A program made the position numbers and the translations under genes. A stretch of 64,000 bases of DNA from an uncultured Gemmatimonadota bacterium (GTDB taxonomy: Bacteria > Gemmatimonadota > Gemmatimonadetes > Longimicrobiales > Longimicrobiaceae): positions 42,631 to 106,630 of the forward strand of contig CADCTW010000161.1 of NCBI GenBank assembly GCA_902805735.1. Direction: 5' to 3'. The notes beneath the pieces are model-generated. The model did no database searches and was not told the DNA's origin. It worked only from the letters and a program-made list of their open reading frames with translations. This document shows, piece by piece, positions 42,228 to 49,674 of this stretch; positions within the stretch are counted from its first letter, which is position 1; every line of letters begins with the position of its first letter.

Positions 42228-43088
42228 TCACCCCTGCGCGGTGCGCATCACCCGCCACCCGTTCTGCCGCAGCGCCATGAGGATGGCGTCGGCCAGCGTG
42301 GCTTTGGTGGTGGCCCCGTGCAGCTCCACCCCCAGGTGCACGATGGTCTGCGCGATCTGCGGGCGGATGCCGCTGATGATGCACTCCGCCCCCATCAGCC
42401 GCGCCGCCGCCACCGTCTTGAGGAGGTGCTGGGCCACCAGCGTGTCCACCGTGGGAACGCCCGTGATGTCGATGATGGCGATGCTGGCCTCCGTCTCCAC
42501 GATGCGCTGGAGGAGGCTCTCCATCACCACCTGCGTGCGCGCGCTGTCCAGCGTGCCGATCAGCGGCACCGCCAGGATTCCCTCCCACAGCTTGATCACG
42601 GGGGTGGAGAGCTCCATCAGCTCCTGCTGCTGCCGGTGGATCACCTCTTCGCGGCTGCGCTGGAAGACCTCGGTGGTGTAAAGCCCCAGCCGGTCCACCA
42701 GCGCCGTCACCCCCCGCAGCCCCTCGTGGAAGCGGGCCGCGTCGTCGCCCGCGCTCTGGCGCAGGCGTTCGAAGAGGGGGGAGCGCAGGGAGAAGATGAA
42801 GGTGGCCGTTTCGGAGGGCGTGAACCCCTTGAGGGCCCGCGCGCGGGAGACGCGGCCCAGCATGTCGCGCACGCCGGCCCAGCCCGGCCCGCCGAAGTCG
42901 CCGCCTTCCAGCGTGGCGGTGCGCAGCAGCCCCAGGAACTCGCCCGACTGCTGGCGGATCTCCGCCTCGGTGATCAGGTCGGGGCGCCGCTCGGGCGAGG
43001 CCATCTGCTCGGCCACCCACGCTTCCTGCATCCCTTGCGGGTCCTGCGCAAGGATGTCGGCGACGATCTGGGGGGTGCTGCTGTCCAT
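42228..43088 (-). CDS. rsbR: stressosome sensor RsbR
   Basis: 286 residues. The N-terminal ~150 residues are helical and globin-like in the manner of RsbR sensor turrets (SGEFLGLLRTATLEGGDF, SLRSPLFERLRQSAG). A linker helix follows, then the STAS domain from ~160: ELSTPVIKLWEGILAVPLIG with T162 at the position of T171 in Bacillus RsbRA, and ITGVPTVDTLVAQHLLKTV with T216 at that of T205. Both phospho-sites are thus kept. The start is ATG 43088; the longer frame upstream runs into a repeat. First gene of the six-gene signalling operon. Confidence 0.92.
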   Translation of the reverse strand: MDSSTPQIVADILAQDPQGMQEAWVAEQMASPERRPDLITEAEIRQQSGEFLGLLRTATLEGGDFGGPGWAGVRDMLGRVSRARALKGFTPSETATFIFSLRSPLFERLRQSAGDDAARFHEGLRGVTALVDRLGLYTTEVFQRSREEVIHRQQQELMELSTPVIKLWEGILAVPLIGTLDSARTQVVMESLLQRIVETEASIAIIDITGVPTVDTLVAQHLLKTVAAARLMGAECIISGIRPQIAQTIVHLGVELHGATTKATLADAILMALRQNGWRVMRTAQG

Positions 43089-43414
43089 GGGCTTGCCCGG
43101 GCTGCGTGTTGGCGTGCGAAGGTACACATGCGGCGGTGCACATTCTGATCCCGCGTGCCGGGAGGCGCAAGGACGAACGCCGGCCTCACGAAAAGCCCGG
43201 GAAAATCGATGGGCCGGTGCCCCGGGAGAATCGTCCCTGCAGGGGCGCGATTCATCGCGCCCGCCGCGTCGGCCGCCGAGAGCCCGGCCCTGTGGGGCGC
43301 AGACCAGGGGCGCGGAGGGGGTGGGCGCGACGAATCGCGCCCCTGCGGGGAACAACGTGGATTACGGATACGTCGAGGCGGGCCGGGCCGCCCGACGCAG
43401 AATGGCCGAGGACC
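43089..43414. other. intergenic gap with hairpin element upstream of rsbR
   Basis: 326 bases without a gene. It must contain the rsbR promoter, but no clear boxes were found. Most of the far half is the inverted repeat at 43236-43348. Confidence 0.5.
43236..43348. repeat. inverted repeat, arms GGGGCGCGATTCATCGCGCC type
   Basis: Left CCCTGCAGGGGCGCGATTCA and right GCGACGAATCGCGCCCCTGC are near-complements ~75 bases apart; each arm also has its own GCGCGA..TCGCGC symmetry. It could fold as a cruciform or a long RNA stem. Confidence 0.65.
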
Positions 43415-44149
43415 TCAGCGGGCGTCGCGGGCGCCGGGCGAGGCGGCGGCGCAGCCGAAGCGGCGCACGATGCGCAGCCCGCCGTCCCCGTCGTAGCGGA
43501 CGAGAGAGCGGTTGGCGATCCAGTAGGTGCCTGCGTGGGAGCCGCCCTCCACCTCCACGCGCCACGCGGTGCAGCGGCCGCCGTCGCGCGTCGCCACGTC
43601 TTCGGAGCCGGTGACGCGGAGGCGCGCGGAAGCGGCTCGGGCGCCGTGCTCAAAGAAGCGCACGCGCGCCTCGTAGCCGGCGCGCAGCGGGAGCGCGGCC
43701 AGCACCAGGTCGGTGGAGTTGCCGTAGAAGGCGGGGGCGGCGAGGGGTGTGTCCACCCGCCCCGCGGCGCCGCTCCCGCGCACCCGCCCCCCCTCGAAGC
43801 GCAGCTTCCGCGTCCCGTTCCCCTCCGTGGTATGCACGGCGATGGGCGCGAGGGTGCGCCGGTGCATGGTGAAGGAGTCCACGCCCATCACGGCGCCTCC
43901 GCTACGGGTCACCCGCTCCACCCGCAGCAGCGTGGCCGTGTCCGTGCGCGTGGTCCGCAGCACCAGCATCGCCACGGGGACCGCGTCGTCGCCGCGCGCG
44001 ATCATCACGTCCAGCGTGTCCGCCTGGTCGCGCAGGCTGTCCGTGCGGATCTCCGCGCTTCCCGGGCCGACCTCGGGCGTGGTGGTCTGCGCCGCGGCGG
44101 GCAGGGCCCCGGCGAGCGCGGCGAGCGCGAAGGCGTAGATGCTCTTCAT
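43415..44149 (-). CDS. exported protein, DUF3108-like
   Basis: 244 residues from ATG 44149 with a signal peptide (MKSIYAFALAALAGALPAAAQ). The mature protein is beta-rich: ATLLRVERVTRSGGAVMGVD, PLAAPAFYGNSTDLVLAALP, VEVEGGSHAGTYWIANRSLV then YDGDGGLRIVRRFGC. The pattern of a substrate-free beta-barrel ending in WIxxxSLVRYD resembles DUF3108, a periplasmic family of unknown role. GRCTAWRVEV and RRFGC hold the two cysteines. Runs in the same direction as the small conserved gene 21 bases upstream. Confidence 0.62.
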   Translation of the reverse strand: MKSIYAFALAALAGALPAAAQTTTPEVGPGSAEIRTDSLRDQADTLDVMIARGDDAVPVAMLVLRTTRTDTATLLRVERVTRSGGAVMGVDSFTMHRRTLAPIAVHTTEGNGTRKLRFEGGRVRGSGAAGRVDTPLAAPAFYGNSTDLVLAALPLRAGYEARVRFFEHGARAASARLRVTGSEDVATRDGGRCTAWRVEVEGGSHAGTYWIANRSLVRYDGDGGLRIVRRFGCAAASPGARDAR

Positions 44150-44170
44150 GGGCGCGGTGCGAGTCATGGG

Positions 44171-44425
44171 TCAGCCTGCCCGCGCCGACTCGATCTCCTT
44201 CAGCAGAGCCTCGTCGTCCAGCCCTTCCTCCCAGTCGCCGGGGAGCTCCAGCTCGGCCGTCTGCGCGCCGCCGCTGGGCGTGCACACCACCCGGAAGCGG
44301 TCCTTTGCCCCGTCCACGCGTGCCGCGTCCTTGTTCCCCGATTCGTCCGCGCTCTGCGCCAGCCCGGCGTACGCCTGCACGCACGTCCACCGCACCCCGT
44401 CCCCGTCGGTGACTTCCCTTGGCAT
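44171..44425 (-). CDS. conserved small protein of unknown function
   Basis: 84 residues, acidic, cytoplasmic. It opens MPREVTDGDGVRWTCVQAYAG and ends LPGDWEEGLDDEALLKEIES, with FRVVCTPSGGAQTAELEL between; two cysteines, no known motif. I believe short proteins with the same W-T-C-V-Q-A and P-G-D-W-E signatures occur in other Gemmatimonadota, but cannot name a family. The start ATG 44425 follows GAGAG within the region just after the RES gene. May be co-transcribed with the exported protein downstream. Confidence 0.6.
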   Translation of the reverse strand: MPREVTDGDGVRWTCVQAYAGLAQSADESGNKDAARVDGAKDRFRVVCTPSGGAQTAELELPGDWEEGLDDEALLKEIESARAG

Positions 44426-44510
44426 CCGCTCTCCCGTGTTGGACGATTGTGCGGGGACGTTGCGCGAATCACGGGCCAGAGTACCTCAGCCCCCGAACCC
44501 AAGTGGCGCA

Positions 44511-45102
44511 TCAGGGAAGCAGGCCGATCCCGTAGCGGTCGAGGAGGCGCAACGTGCGAAGGTCGGAGCCCGACAGCGGCAGGCTCGGACCCACACGAAT
44601 CTTGTGCGCGGCCCGCCCGAAAAGCGCGAGCGCCATCACCGAGTCGTCGTGGCGGGCGGTGTAGAGGATGCCGTCCACCTGGTCCGGGTGATCGTGCACC
44701 GCCTTGCTCCACGGCTGCGACAGGCCCGGGTAGTCGTCGCCGTGCACCACGGCCGCGTCCGCGCCGTTGCCGATCAGGTATCTGCCGTAGAGCCGCACGG
44801 CGCGGATGTTCTCCTCGATGCCGACGGTCGCGATTGCGCGTGCGGCGAGGCTCGCCCCGGAGAACACCCGGCGCGGGAGCGGCTGGTGGAGCACTCCTTC
44901 CACGAATGCAGCCTCCTCGCTGAGCCCCAGGTAACACACCCCGTAGCTCCCGTCCGGGGAATCGAACCGGTACGTGGGCGGTCTGCGCTCGCCCGGTCCA
45001 AAGAAAATCGCCCCCACCCCGACCGCGTGGGCGCGATGAAGGCCCACCCGCGCCGAGGGTGCGTACGGAGAGGCGGCCGGCGATCTCGACGCGAGGCTTC
45101 AT
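44511..45102 (-). pseudogene. RES-domain toxin, apparently frameshifted
   Basis: RES toxins degrade or phosphorolyse NAD+. The main frame (44511-45047) has the domain core: YRFDSPDGSYGVCYLGLSEE with the conserved R and Y, AAFVEGVLHQPLPRRVFS with the conserved E, and QPWSKAVHDHPDQVDGILYT with the late S/R region. The expected N-terminus (MKPRVEIAGRLSVRTLGA) is in a different frame and starts at ATG 45102, overlapping the antitoxin stop as ATGA. The two frames meet at the G-rich stretch 45041-45052; a one-base shift would give a normal ~196-residue toxin. Either the gene is inactivated, or the run is a sequencing error or a frameshift site. An internal GTG could start a shorter form. Confidence 0.72.
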
Positions 45103-45776
45103 CCGGTCGTGTAGGCCCCCGCGAGCTCCACGATCCTGCGCCGCTCCTCGTCGCCGCGGCACTGTTGGAGTGCCTGGAGGATGCTGCGCCCCGCGAGTGC
45201 CGGCGCAGGCGTAACCAGCCCCGCGAGCGTCTCCCAGAAGCCCCCCCCTTTCATGACGGCGAGCACCTCCTTCAGTCCTGGGATCGTGCCGTCGCTGGTG
45301 AGCTGGCAGGCGGGGAACAGGAAGTGGCCCTGGGGCGTCTCCAGGGCGAGCAGCCCGCCTTCCTTGCGGCGCTTGTCCACCGACTGGCGGCGCACGCCGA
45401 GACGCGCCGCGACCTGCGCGGTGTCCAGGAACCCGCCGGCGTCCTCCCGCAATCTCTCACGCATGGCAAGGCCGCGCTCCATGGCTCGCTCCCTGAGCCG
45501 CGCGACTTCCAGCTCCTCGGCGGTGGGCTCCACCTCGCCCAAGACGTGCGTGATCGCGCCCCGTGCGCTGGGCCGGCTGAGCGCATCGGCCAGCACTTTG
45601 GAGGGAGCGTTCCGGGCCAGGTCGCGGGTCAGCGCACGCATGCGGCGCAGAAAGTCGGCGCGGATCGAGCGCTCCGACGAGGGAGCATCCGTGCCGAAGC
45701 GTTTGGGTCCGCTCCGGAAGGTCTTTCCGCGCGCCGCGCGCTCCTTCAGCGCGCGCGGGTCTTTGGGTGCGCCCAT
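45099..45776 (-). CDS. Xre/MbcA/ParS-type antitoxin with helix-turn-helix
   Basis: 225 residues from ATG 45776, 8 bases after AGGAG. The N-terminal third is basic and helical. Residues ~140-185 contain a MerR/Xre-like HTH (GGFLDTAQVAARLGVRRQSV followed by DKRRKEGGLLAL). The C-terminal part (GFWETLAGLVTPAPALAGRS then ILQALQQC...VELAGAY) is the toxin-binding region typical of MbcA/ParS antitoxins. It should neutralise the RES product and repress its own promoter. Overlaps the toxin start by four bases. Confidence 0.82.
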   Translation of the reverse strand: MGAPKDPRALKERAARGKTFRSGPKRFGTDAPSSERSIRADFLRRMRALTRDLARNAPSKVLADALSRPSARGAITHVLGEVEPTAEELEVARLRERAMERGLAMRERLREDAGGFLDTAQVAARLGVRRQSVDKRRKEGGLLALETPQGHFLFPACQLTSDGTIPGLKEVLAVMKGGGFWETLAGLVTPAPALAGRSILQALQQCRGDEERRRIVELAGAYTTG

Positions 45777-45804
45777 ATACCTGTCTCCTCTCGCGTGATG
45801 TACG

Positions 45805-45850
45805 GATTGCGCAGGTTGCAGTATATCGACAGGTTGCAACCTGAGCAATC
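45805..45850 (-). promoter_or_regulatory. toxin-antitoxin promoter inside a 16-base-arm operator
   Basis: Minus strand: TTGCTC (-35, 45848-45843), 17 bases, TATACT (-10, 45825-45820). The arms GATTGCGCAGGTTGCA (45805-45820) and TGCAACCTGAGCAATC (45835-45850) are complementary with one mismatch, and the inner CAGGTTGCAACCTG (45830-45843) is a perfect palindrome. A repressor bound here would cover both boxes, the classical autoregulation of such pairs. Confidence 0.72.
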
Positions 45851-45862
45851 AGGACAGCGGAT

Positions 45863-45926
45863 CTCACACAGAGACACGGAAGCACAGAGAAGAAGTGACC
45901 TCTGTGCCTCCGTGTCTCTGTATGAG
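45863..45926. repeat. gene-end palindrome, isolated copy
   Basis: It has three changes (CACGGAAGC, CCGTG, TATGAG). It lies in the gap between the divergent antitoxin and ADOP permease genes, the only family member between 24.4 and 57 kb. Confidence 0.82.
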
Positions 45927-46008
45927 ATTGCTTGGGGACGTAACCTGCAGCCAGGAAACAAGCGCACTCACAACGAGTCTTCGTAGGACGCAGAATCGGA
46001 AATATTTG

Positions 46009-46038
46009 TTGCCCATTTTCAGACGCCGCCATTATAAT
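46009..46038 (+). promoter_or_regulatory. putative sigma-70 promoter upstream of ADOP permease
   Basis: TTGCCC (46009-46014), 18 bases, then a perfect TATAAT (46033-46038) in an unusually AT-rich patch. The leader to the permease ATG would be ~230 bases and holds no other gene. Confidence 0.5.
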
Positions 46039-46272
46039 GGGGAAACGAATGATTTCCGCCGGCCTGGCCCGCCGCGCTGCTCGTAGCGCGGCGCACGGCA
46101 TTCCGCCCCACCCCATCGCGCTCCGCGGCGCCGCCCCCGGGCTCTCGCGCGCCGCCGGGCGACGTCCGCCGCAACTCCCTCCGCACTCCCTTCCCGACTA
46201 GAGGCGCTCCATGGAAGCCACCCGCACGCCCCCCATCCGTACGATGGGGACAGGCACTCTGGAGCTGTGGTG

Positions 46273-48669
46273 ATGGATACCCTGCTGCAGGACCTCCGCT
46301 ATGCGACGCGCCGGCTGCTGAAGAGCCCCGGCTTCGCGGCTCTCGTCGTGCTCACCCTGGGGCTGGGGATCGGCGCCACCACGGTGATCTTCAGCGCCGT
46401 GCACGCGCTGGTGGTGGATCCCTTCTCCTTCCCCGAGCCGGACCGGATCGTCTCCGTGTCCGAGACTACCGCCTCGGCGGGCGAGGGGAACACCGCGTCG
46501 CCCGCCATCTTCTCGCACTGGCGCCAGCATACGCCGTCGCTGGGCGTGCTGGCGGCCGGGCGCGGGTGGGGAGCGTCGCTCGCGGCCGGCAGCGAGCAGC
46601 CCGAGCCGGTGGCCGGGTACCGGGTGACGGCGGATTGGTTCCGCGTGCTGGGAAGCACGCCGGCCGCGGGGCGCACCTTCGTGCCGGGGGAGGACGCGGC
46701 GGGCGCCGAAAAGGTGGTGGTGCTCAGCCACCGCCTGTGGCTCCTCCGCTTCCAGGGAAGCCCGGCCGTGGTGGGAAAGACCATCTCGCTGGACGGCGAG
46801 CCGCACACCGTGGTGGGGGTGGTGGCCCGCGGCCAGGGGCTCCCCGTGCAGGCGGACGTGTGGACGCCCCTCCCCCAGGACGCGGCTTTCGGCGGCGATC
46901 CCTCGCGGTCGCTGCAGGTCTTCGGCAGGCTGCGTCCGGGAGTGGAGATGGAGCGGGGAGTGCGCGAGCTGCAGTCGGCCACGGCCCGCTTCGACGGCGA
47001 GAACCCATCCCCCGGGGGCGAGCGGCGAGTGCGCGTGGAAACCCTGCGCGAGCGCTACACCAAGTTCGCCCGCGTATTCCTGGCCCTGCTCTTCGCGGCC
47101 GTGGGCGCCGTGCTCCTGATCGCGGTGGCCAACACGGCCAACCTTCTCCTGGCGCGCGCCACCAGCCGCGTGCGCGAGGTGGCGCTGCGCGTGGCGGTGG
47201 GCGCGCGGCCCTGGCGCCTGGTGCGGCAGCTTCTCACCGAGAGCCTGGTGCTTTCCGCCCTGGGCGGCATCGCGGGGATCGCCCTTTCTTATGTCGGCAT
47301 CCGGGTCCTGCGCGGCGCGCTCCCCGGCGAGCTCACGCGCCTGGTGGCGGGGTGGGACCGGCTGGGGCTGAACCCCCCGGTGCTCGCCTTCACCGTGTGC
47401 GCCACCATGCTGGCCGGCGTCCTGTTCGGCCTTGCCCCGGCGCTCAGCGCCGCGCGCACGGACCCGGTGCGCGGGCTGCGCAGCGGGGGGCGGGGCATGG
47501 CGGGCGACCGGCAGGGGGGCCGCCTGCGGCGCGTGCTGGTGGTGGCCGAGGTGGCGCTGGCGCTGGTGCTGGTGGTGGCGGCCGGCTCGCTCCTCCGCGG
47601 GTTCGACCGCCTGCTGGACGTGGACCCGGGGTTCAGCCCCGGGCGCGTGCTCACGCTGCGCATGGCCCCTCCCGCGTCCGCCACGGAAGGGGAGGCCGCC
47701 CGCGCGTACGAGCAGGTGGTGGAGCGCGCCGGGCACCTGCCGGGGGTGGAGGCGGTGGGCGTCACCTCGCACCTCCCGTTCAGCCGCACGGGTACCCGGC
47801 AGGGCTTCTCCGTGGAGGGGCAGACGAGGTCCGAGGCGCCGGTGGCCGACCTGCGCCAGGTGACGCCGGGGTACTTCGCCGCGATGGGGGTGCCGGTGCT
47901 CCGCGGGCGGGCGCTGGCGAGCGGCGACGGCCCGGACGCTCCGCGCGCCGTGGTGGTGAGCGAGGGGCTGGCCCGCCGCTACTGGCCGGGCGCCGACCCG
48001 CGCGGCCGGCGCCTGAGCTTCCGCGCGAGCTCGTGGGAGGTGGTGGGGGTGGTGGGCGACGTGCTCCACCAGGGGCTGGGCGAGCCCCCCTCGCCCACGA
48101 TCTACGTCGCCCAGCAGCAGGCCCCATCGGACGCCGCCTACCTGGTGGTGCGCACCGCCACCGACCCGGCCGCGCTGGCCGGCGCGGTGCGCGACGAGAT
48201 CGCCCGCGCGGACCGCGGCCTGGCGGTGAGCGCCGTGGCTCCCATGCGGCAGGTGATGACGGACTTCGCGGCACCCGAGCGCATCACGGTGCAGCTTCTC
48301 ACCGTGTTCGCGCTCTGCGCGCTGGTGATCGCGGTGGGCGGCATCTACGGGGTGGTGTCGTACGGCGTGGCGCAGCGCACCCAGGAAATCGGCACGCGGC
48401 TGGCGCTGGGAGCCCAGCCGAACAGCGTCGTGCGGCTGGTGATGCGCCAGGGGCTCACCCTGGCGCTGGCCGGCGTGGCGCTGGGCACGGCCGCGGCGTA
48501 CGCGGTGGTGCGCCTCCTCTCGTCGTTCTTCTTCGGGGTGGAAGCCACCGGGGTGCTGATCCCCCTGGGGAGCGGCGCCCTGATGGTGCTGGCCGCCCTG
48601 GTGGCGAGCTACCTCCCCGCCCGCGAAGCCGTAGGGGTGGACCCCATGCTGGCGCTGCGCCGCGAGTAG
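46273..48669 (+). CDS. ADOP-family FtsX/MacB-like permease
   Basis: A 798-residue inner-membrane protein; it lacks the helical prefix domain of the permease at 1907. MDTLLQDLRYATRRLLKSPG opens the first helix region, followed by a MacB core, FtsX helices with ATSRVREVALRVAVGARPWR, a second core (PFSRTGTRQGFSVEGQ, PVLRGRALASGDGPD) and a final FtsX block with VAQRTQEIGTRLALGAQPNS and a terminal REAVGVDPMLALRR. ATG 46273 is used because GGAG lies 8 bases before it. It ends 38 bases before the regulator gene. It could serve cluster B as exporter, or merely be a neighbour. Confidence 0.86.
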   Translation: MDTLLQDLRYATRRLLKSPGFAALVVLTLGLGIGATTVIFSAVHALVVDPFSFPEPDRIVSVSETTASAGEGNTASPAIFSHWRQHTPSLGVLAAGRGWGASLAAGSEQPEPVAGYRVTADWFRVLGSTPAAGRTFVPGEDAAGAEKVVVLSHRLWLLRFQGSPAVVGKTISLDGEPHTVVGVVARGQGLPVQADVWTPLPQDAAFGGDPSRSLQVFGRLRPGVEMERGVRELQSATARFDGENPSPGGERRVRVETLRERYTKFARVFLALLFAAVGAVLLIAVANTANLLLARATSRVREVALRVAVGARPWRLVRQLLTESLVLSALGGIAGIALSYVGIRVLRGALPGELTRLVAGWDRLGLNPPVLAFTVCATMLAGVLFGLAPALSAARTDPVRGLRSGGRGMAGDRQGGRLRRVLVVAEVALALVLVVAAGSLLRGFDRLLDVDPGFSPGRVLTLRMAPPASATEGEAARAYEQVVERAGHLPGVEAVGVTSHLPFSRTGTRQGFSVEGQTRSEAPVADLRQVTPGYFAAMGVPVLRGRALASGDGPDAPRAVVVSEGLARRYWPGADPRGRRLSFRASSWEVVGVVGDVLHQGLGEPPSPTIYVAQQQAPSDAAYLVVRTATDPAALAGAVRDEIARADRGLAVSAVAPMRQVMTDFAAPERITVQLLTVFALCALVIAVGGIYGVVSYGVAQRTQEIGTRLALGAQPNSVVRLVMRQGLTLALAGVALGTAAAYAVVRLLSSFFFGVEATGVLIPLGSGALMVLAALVASYLPAREAVGVDPMLALRRE

Positions 48670-48707
48670 CGCGCATTGCCGTCCCCTCTCTTCCCCACCT
48701 GACCACC

Positions 48708-49475
48708 GTGATCCTGCTCTACCTGGCCGACGAGATCCACGTCGCCCGCGTCCTGGCCGCGCTGGCGACCTCGGGGTCGGAGCTTCACCTGGCGCGCACC
48801 TGGACCGAGGTGCAGGCACTCTCCACCACCCCCGAGTGCGCCGTGCTGGTGGGGCGCCACGGGCGCGACCTCCACCTGGACCGCGTGCAGCAGCGGTGGC
48901 CCGCGGTGCCGGTGGTACAGGTTTGCAACACGCGGCCGGAGCCGCGCGCAGGCTCGCCGGCGCACGTGGGGTGGGCCGCCTGCGTGGAGCGGGAGATCGC
49001 CTCCGCGGTGGCCACGGCGCGCATCCGCGGCTACCTGGCGGAGGTGGGCGAGCGGATCCGGCACGCCGAGCACCTCCCCACCCGGCTGCGCCAGGCGCTC
49101 TCACACGCTTGCGGAGACGGGTGCCCCACGTCGGTGGGGGAGGTGGCGGGCCACCTCCGCTGCACCCCGCGCGTCCTCTCGCACCACTGGCGGAACGCCA
49201 TGCCCGCCGAGGCGGGGGTGCGCCTGGAAGACTTCATGGGGTGGATCCTCCTGCTGCACGCCGTAGCCCAGCGCGCCGCGGGGGCCAAGTGGTCGTCGAT
49301 CGCCGAGGGGCTGGGGACGCACCAGCACACCCTCACCCGCACCGCCCAGCGGCTGGCGGACACCTCGCTGCGCGAGCTCCCCATGCAGGGCGTGGCCGCG
49401 ACCAAGGCGCGCTTCGAGAGGCGGGTGGTGCGGCACCTGGTGCGCCAAACCCTTGTTTCCGTTTCTGCTGATTAA
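48708..49475 (+). CDS. AraC-like HTH regulator with receiver-like N-terminus
   Basis: 255 residues from GTG 48708. The N-terminal ~95 residues (MILLYLADEIHVARVLAALA, CAVLVGRHGRDLHLDRVQQR) follow the alternating pattern of a response-regulator receiver but lack a phospho-acceptor aspartate at the usual place. The C-terminal ~110 residues hold two helix-turn-helix units in AraC style: SVGEVAGHLRCTPRVLSHHW and KWSSIAEGLGTHQHTLTRTA. It sits directly upstream of cluster B. Its stop codon at 49473 falls in the 7-base spacer between two direct repeats beside the cluster promoter, so it is the natural candidate for the local activator. No recognisable ligand domain. Confidence 0.72.
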   Translation: MILLYLADEIHVARVLAALATSGSELHLARTWTEVQALSTTPECAVLVGRHGRDLHLDRVQQRWPAVPVVQVCNTRPEPRAGSPAHVGWAACVEREIASAVATARIRGYLAEVGERIRHAEHLPTRLRQALSHACGDGCPTSVGEVAGHLRCTPRVLSHHWRNAMPAEAGVRLEDFMGWILLLHAVAQRAAGAKWSSIAEGLGTHQHTLTRTAQRLADTSLRELPMQGVAATKARFERRVVRHLVRQTLVSVSAD

Positions 49476-49490
49476 TGTCCGTTTATGCTG
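49458..49490 (+). promoter_or_regulatory. 13-base direct repeats spaced 20 bases, abutting the cluster B promoter
   Basis: TCCGTTTCTGCTG (49458-49470) and TCCGTTTATGCTG (49478-49490) differ at one base and repeat at two helical turns. The second ends exactly where the -35 box begins, the geometry of an activator that touches RNA polymerase. The first overlaps the end of the regulator's coding sequence. Confidence 0.7.
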
Positions 49491-49519
49491 TTGAAACAAA
49501 CGTAGCGCCTGCCTATCAT
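49491..49519 (+). promoter_or_regulatory. cluster B promoter
   Basis: TTGAAA (49491-49496), 17-base spacer, TATCAT (49514-49519): 5/6 matches in each box with ideal spacing, in a locally AT-rich stretch. Transcription would start near 49526 and give a ~150-base leader before the radical SAM gene; no second structure was recognised in that leader. Confidence 0.7.
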
Positions 49520-49674
49520 CATGCATCGCCGCCACGCAACACCGCAGGCAGACCGGGATCTCCGATCCCGCGCTCAATACGCCACCGCTCGACACTCCGC
49601 TACATCTTCACACGCGATCTGACCGGGGAGCCTTCACCGCTCTCCGCCCCCCTTTTTCCGCACAGGACCCCCTC

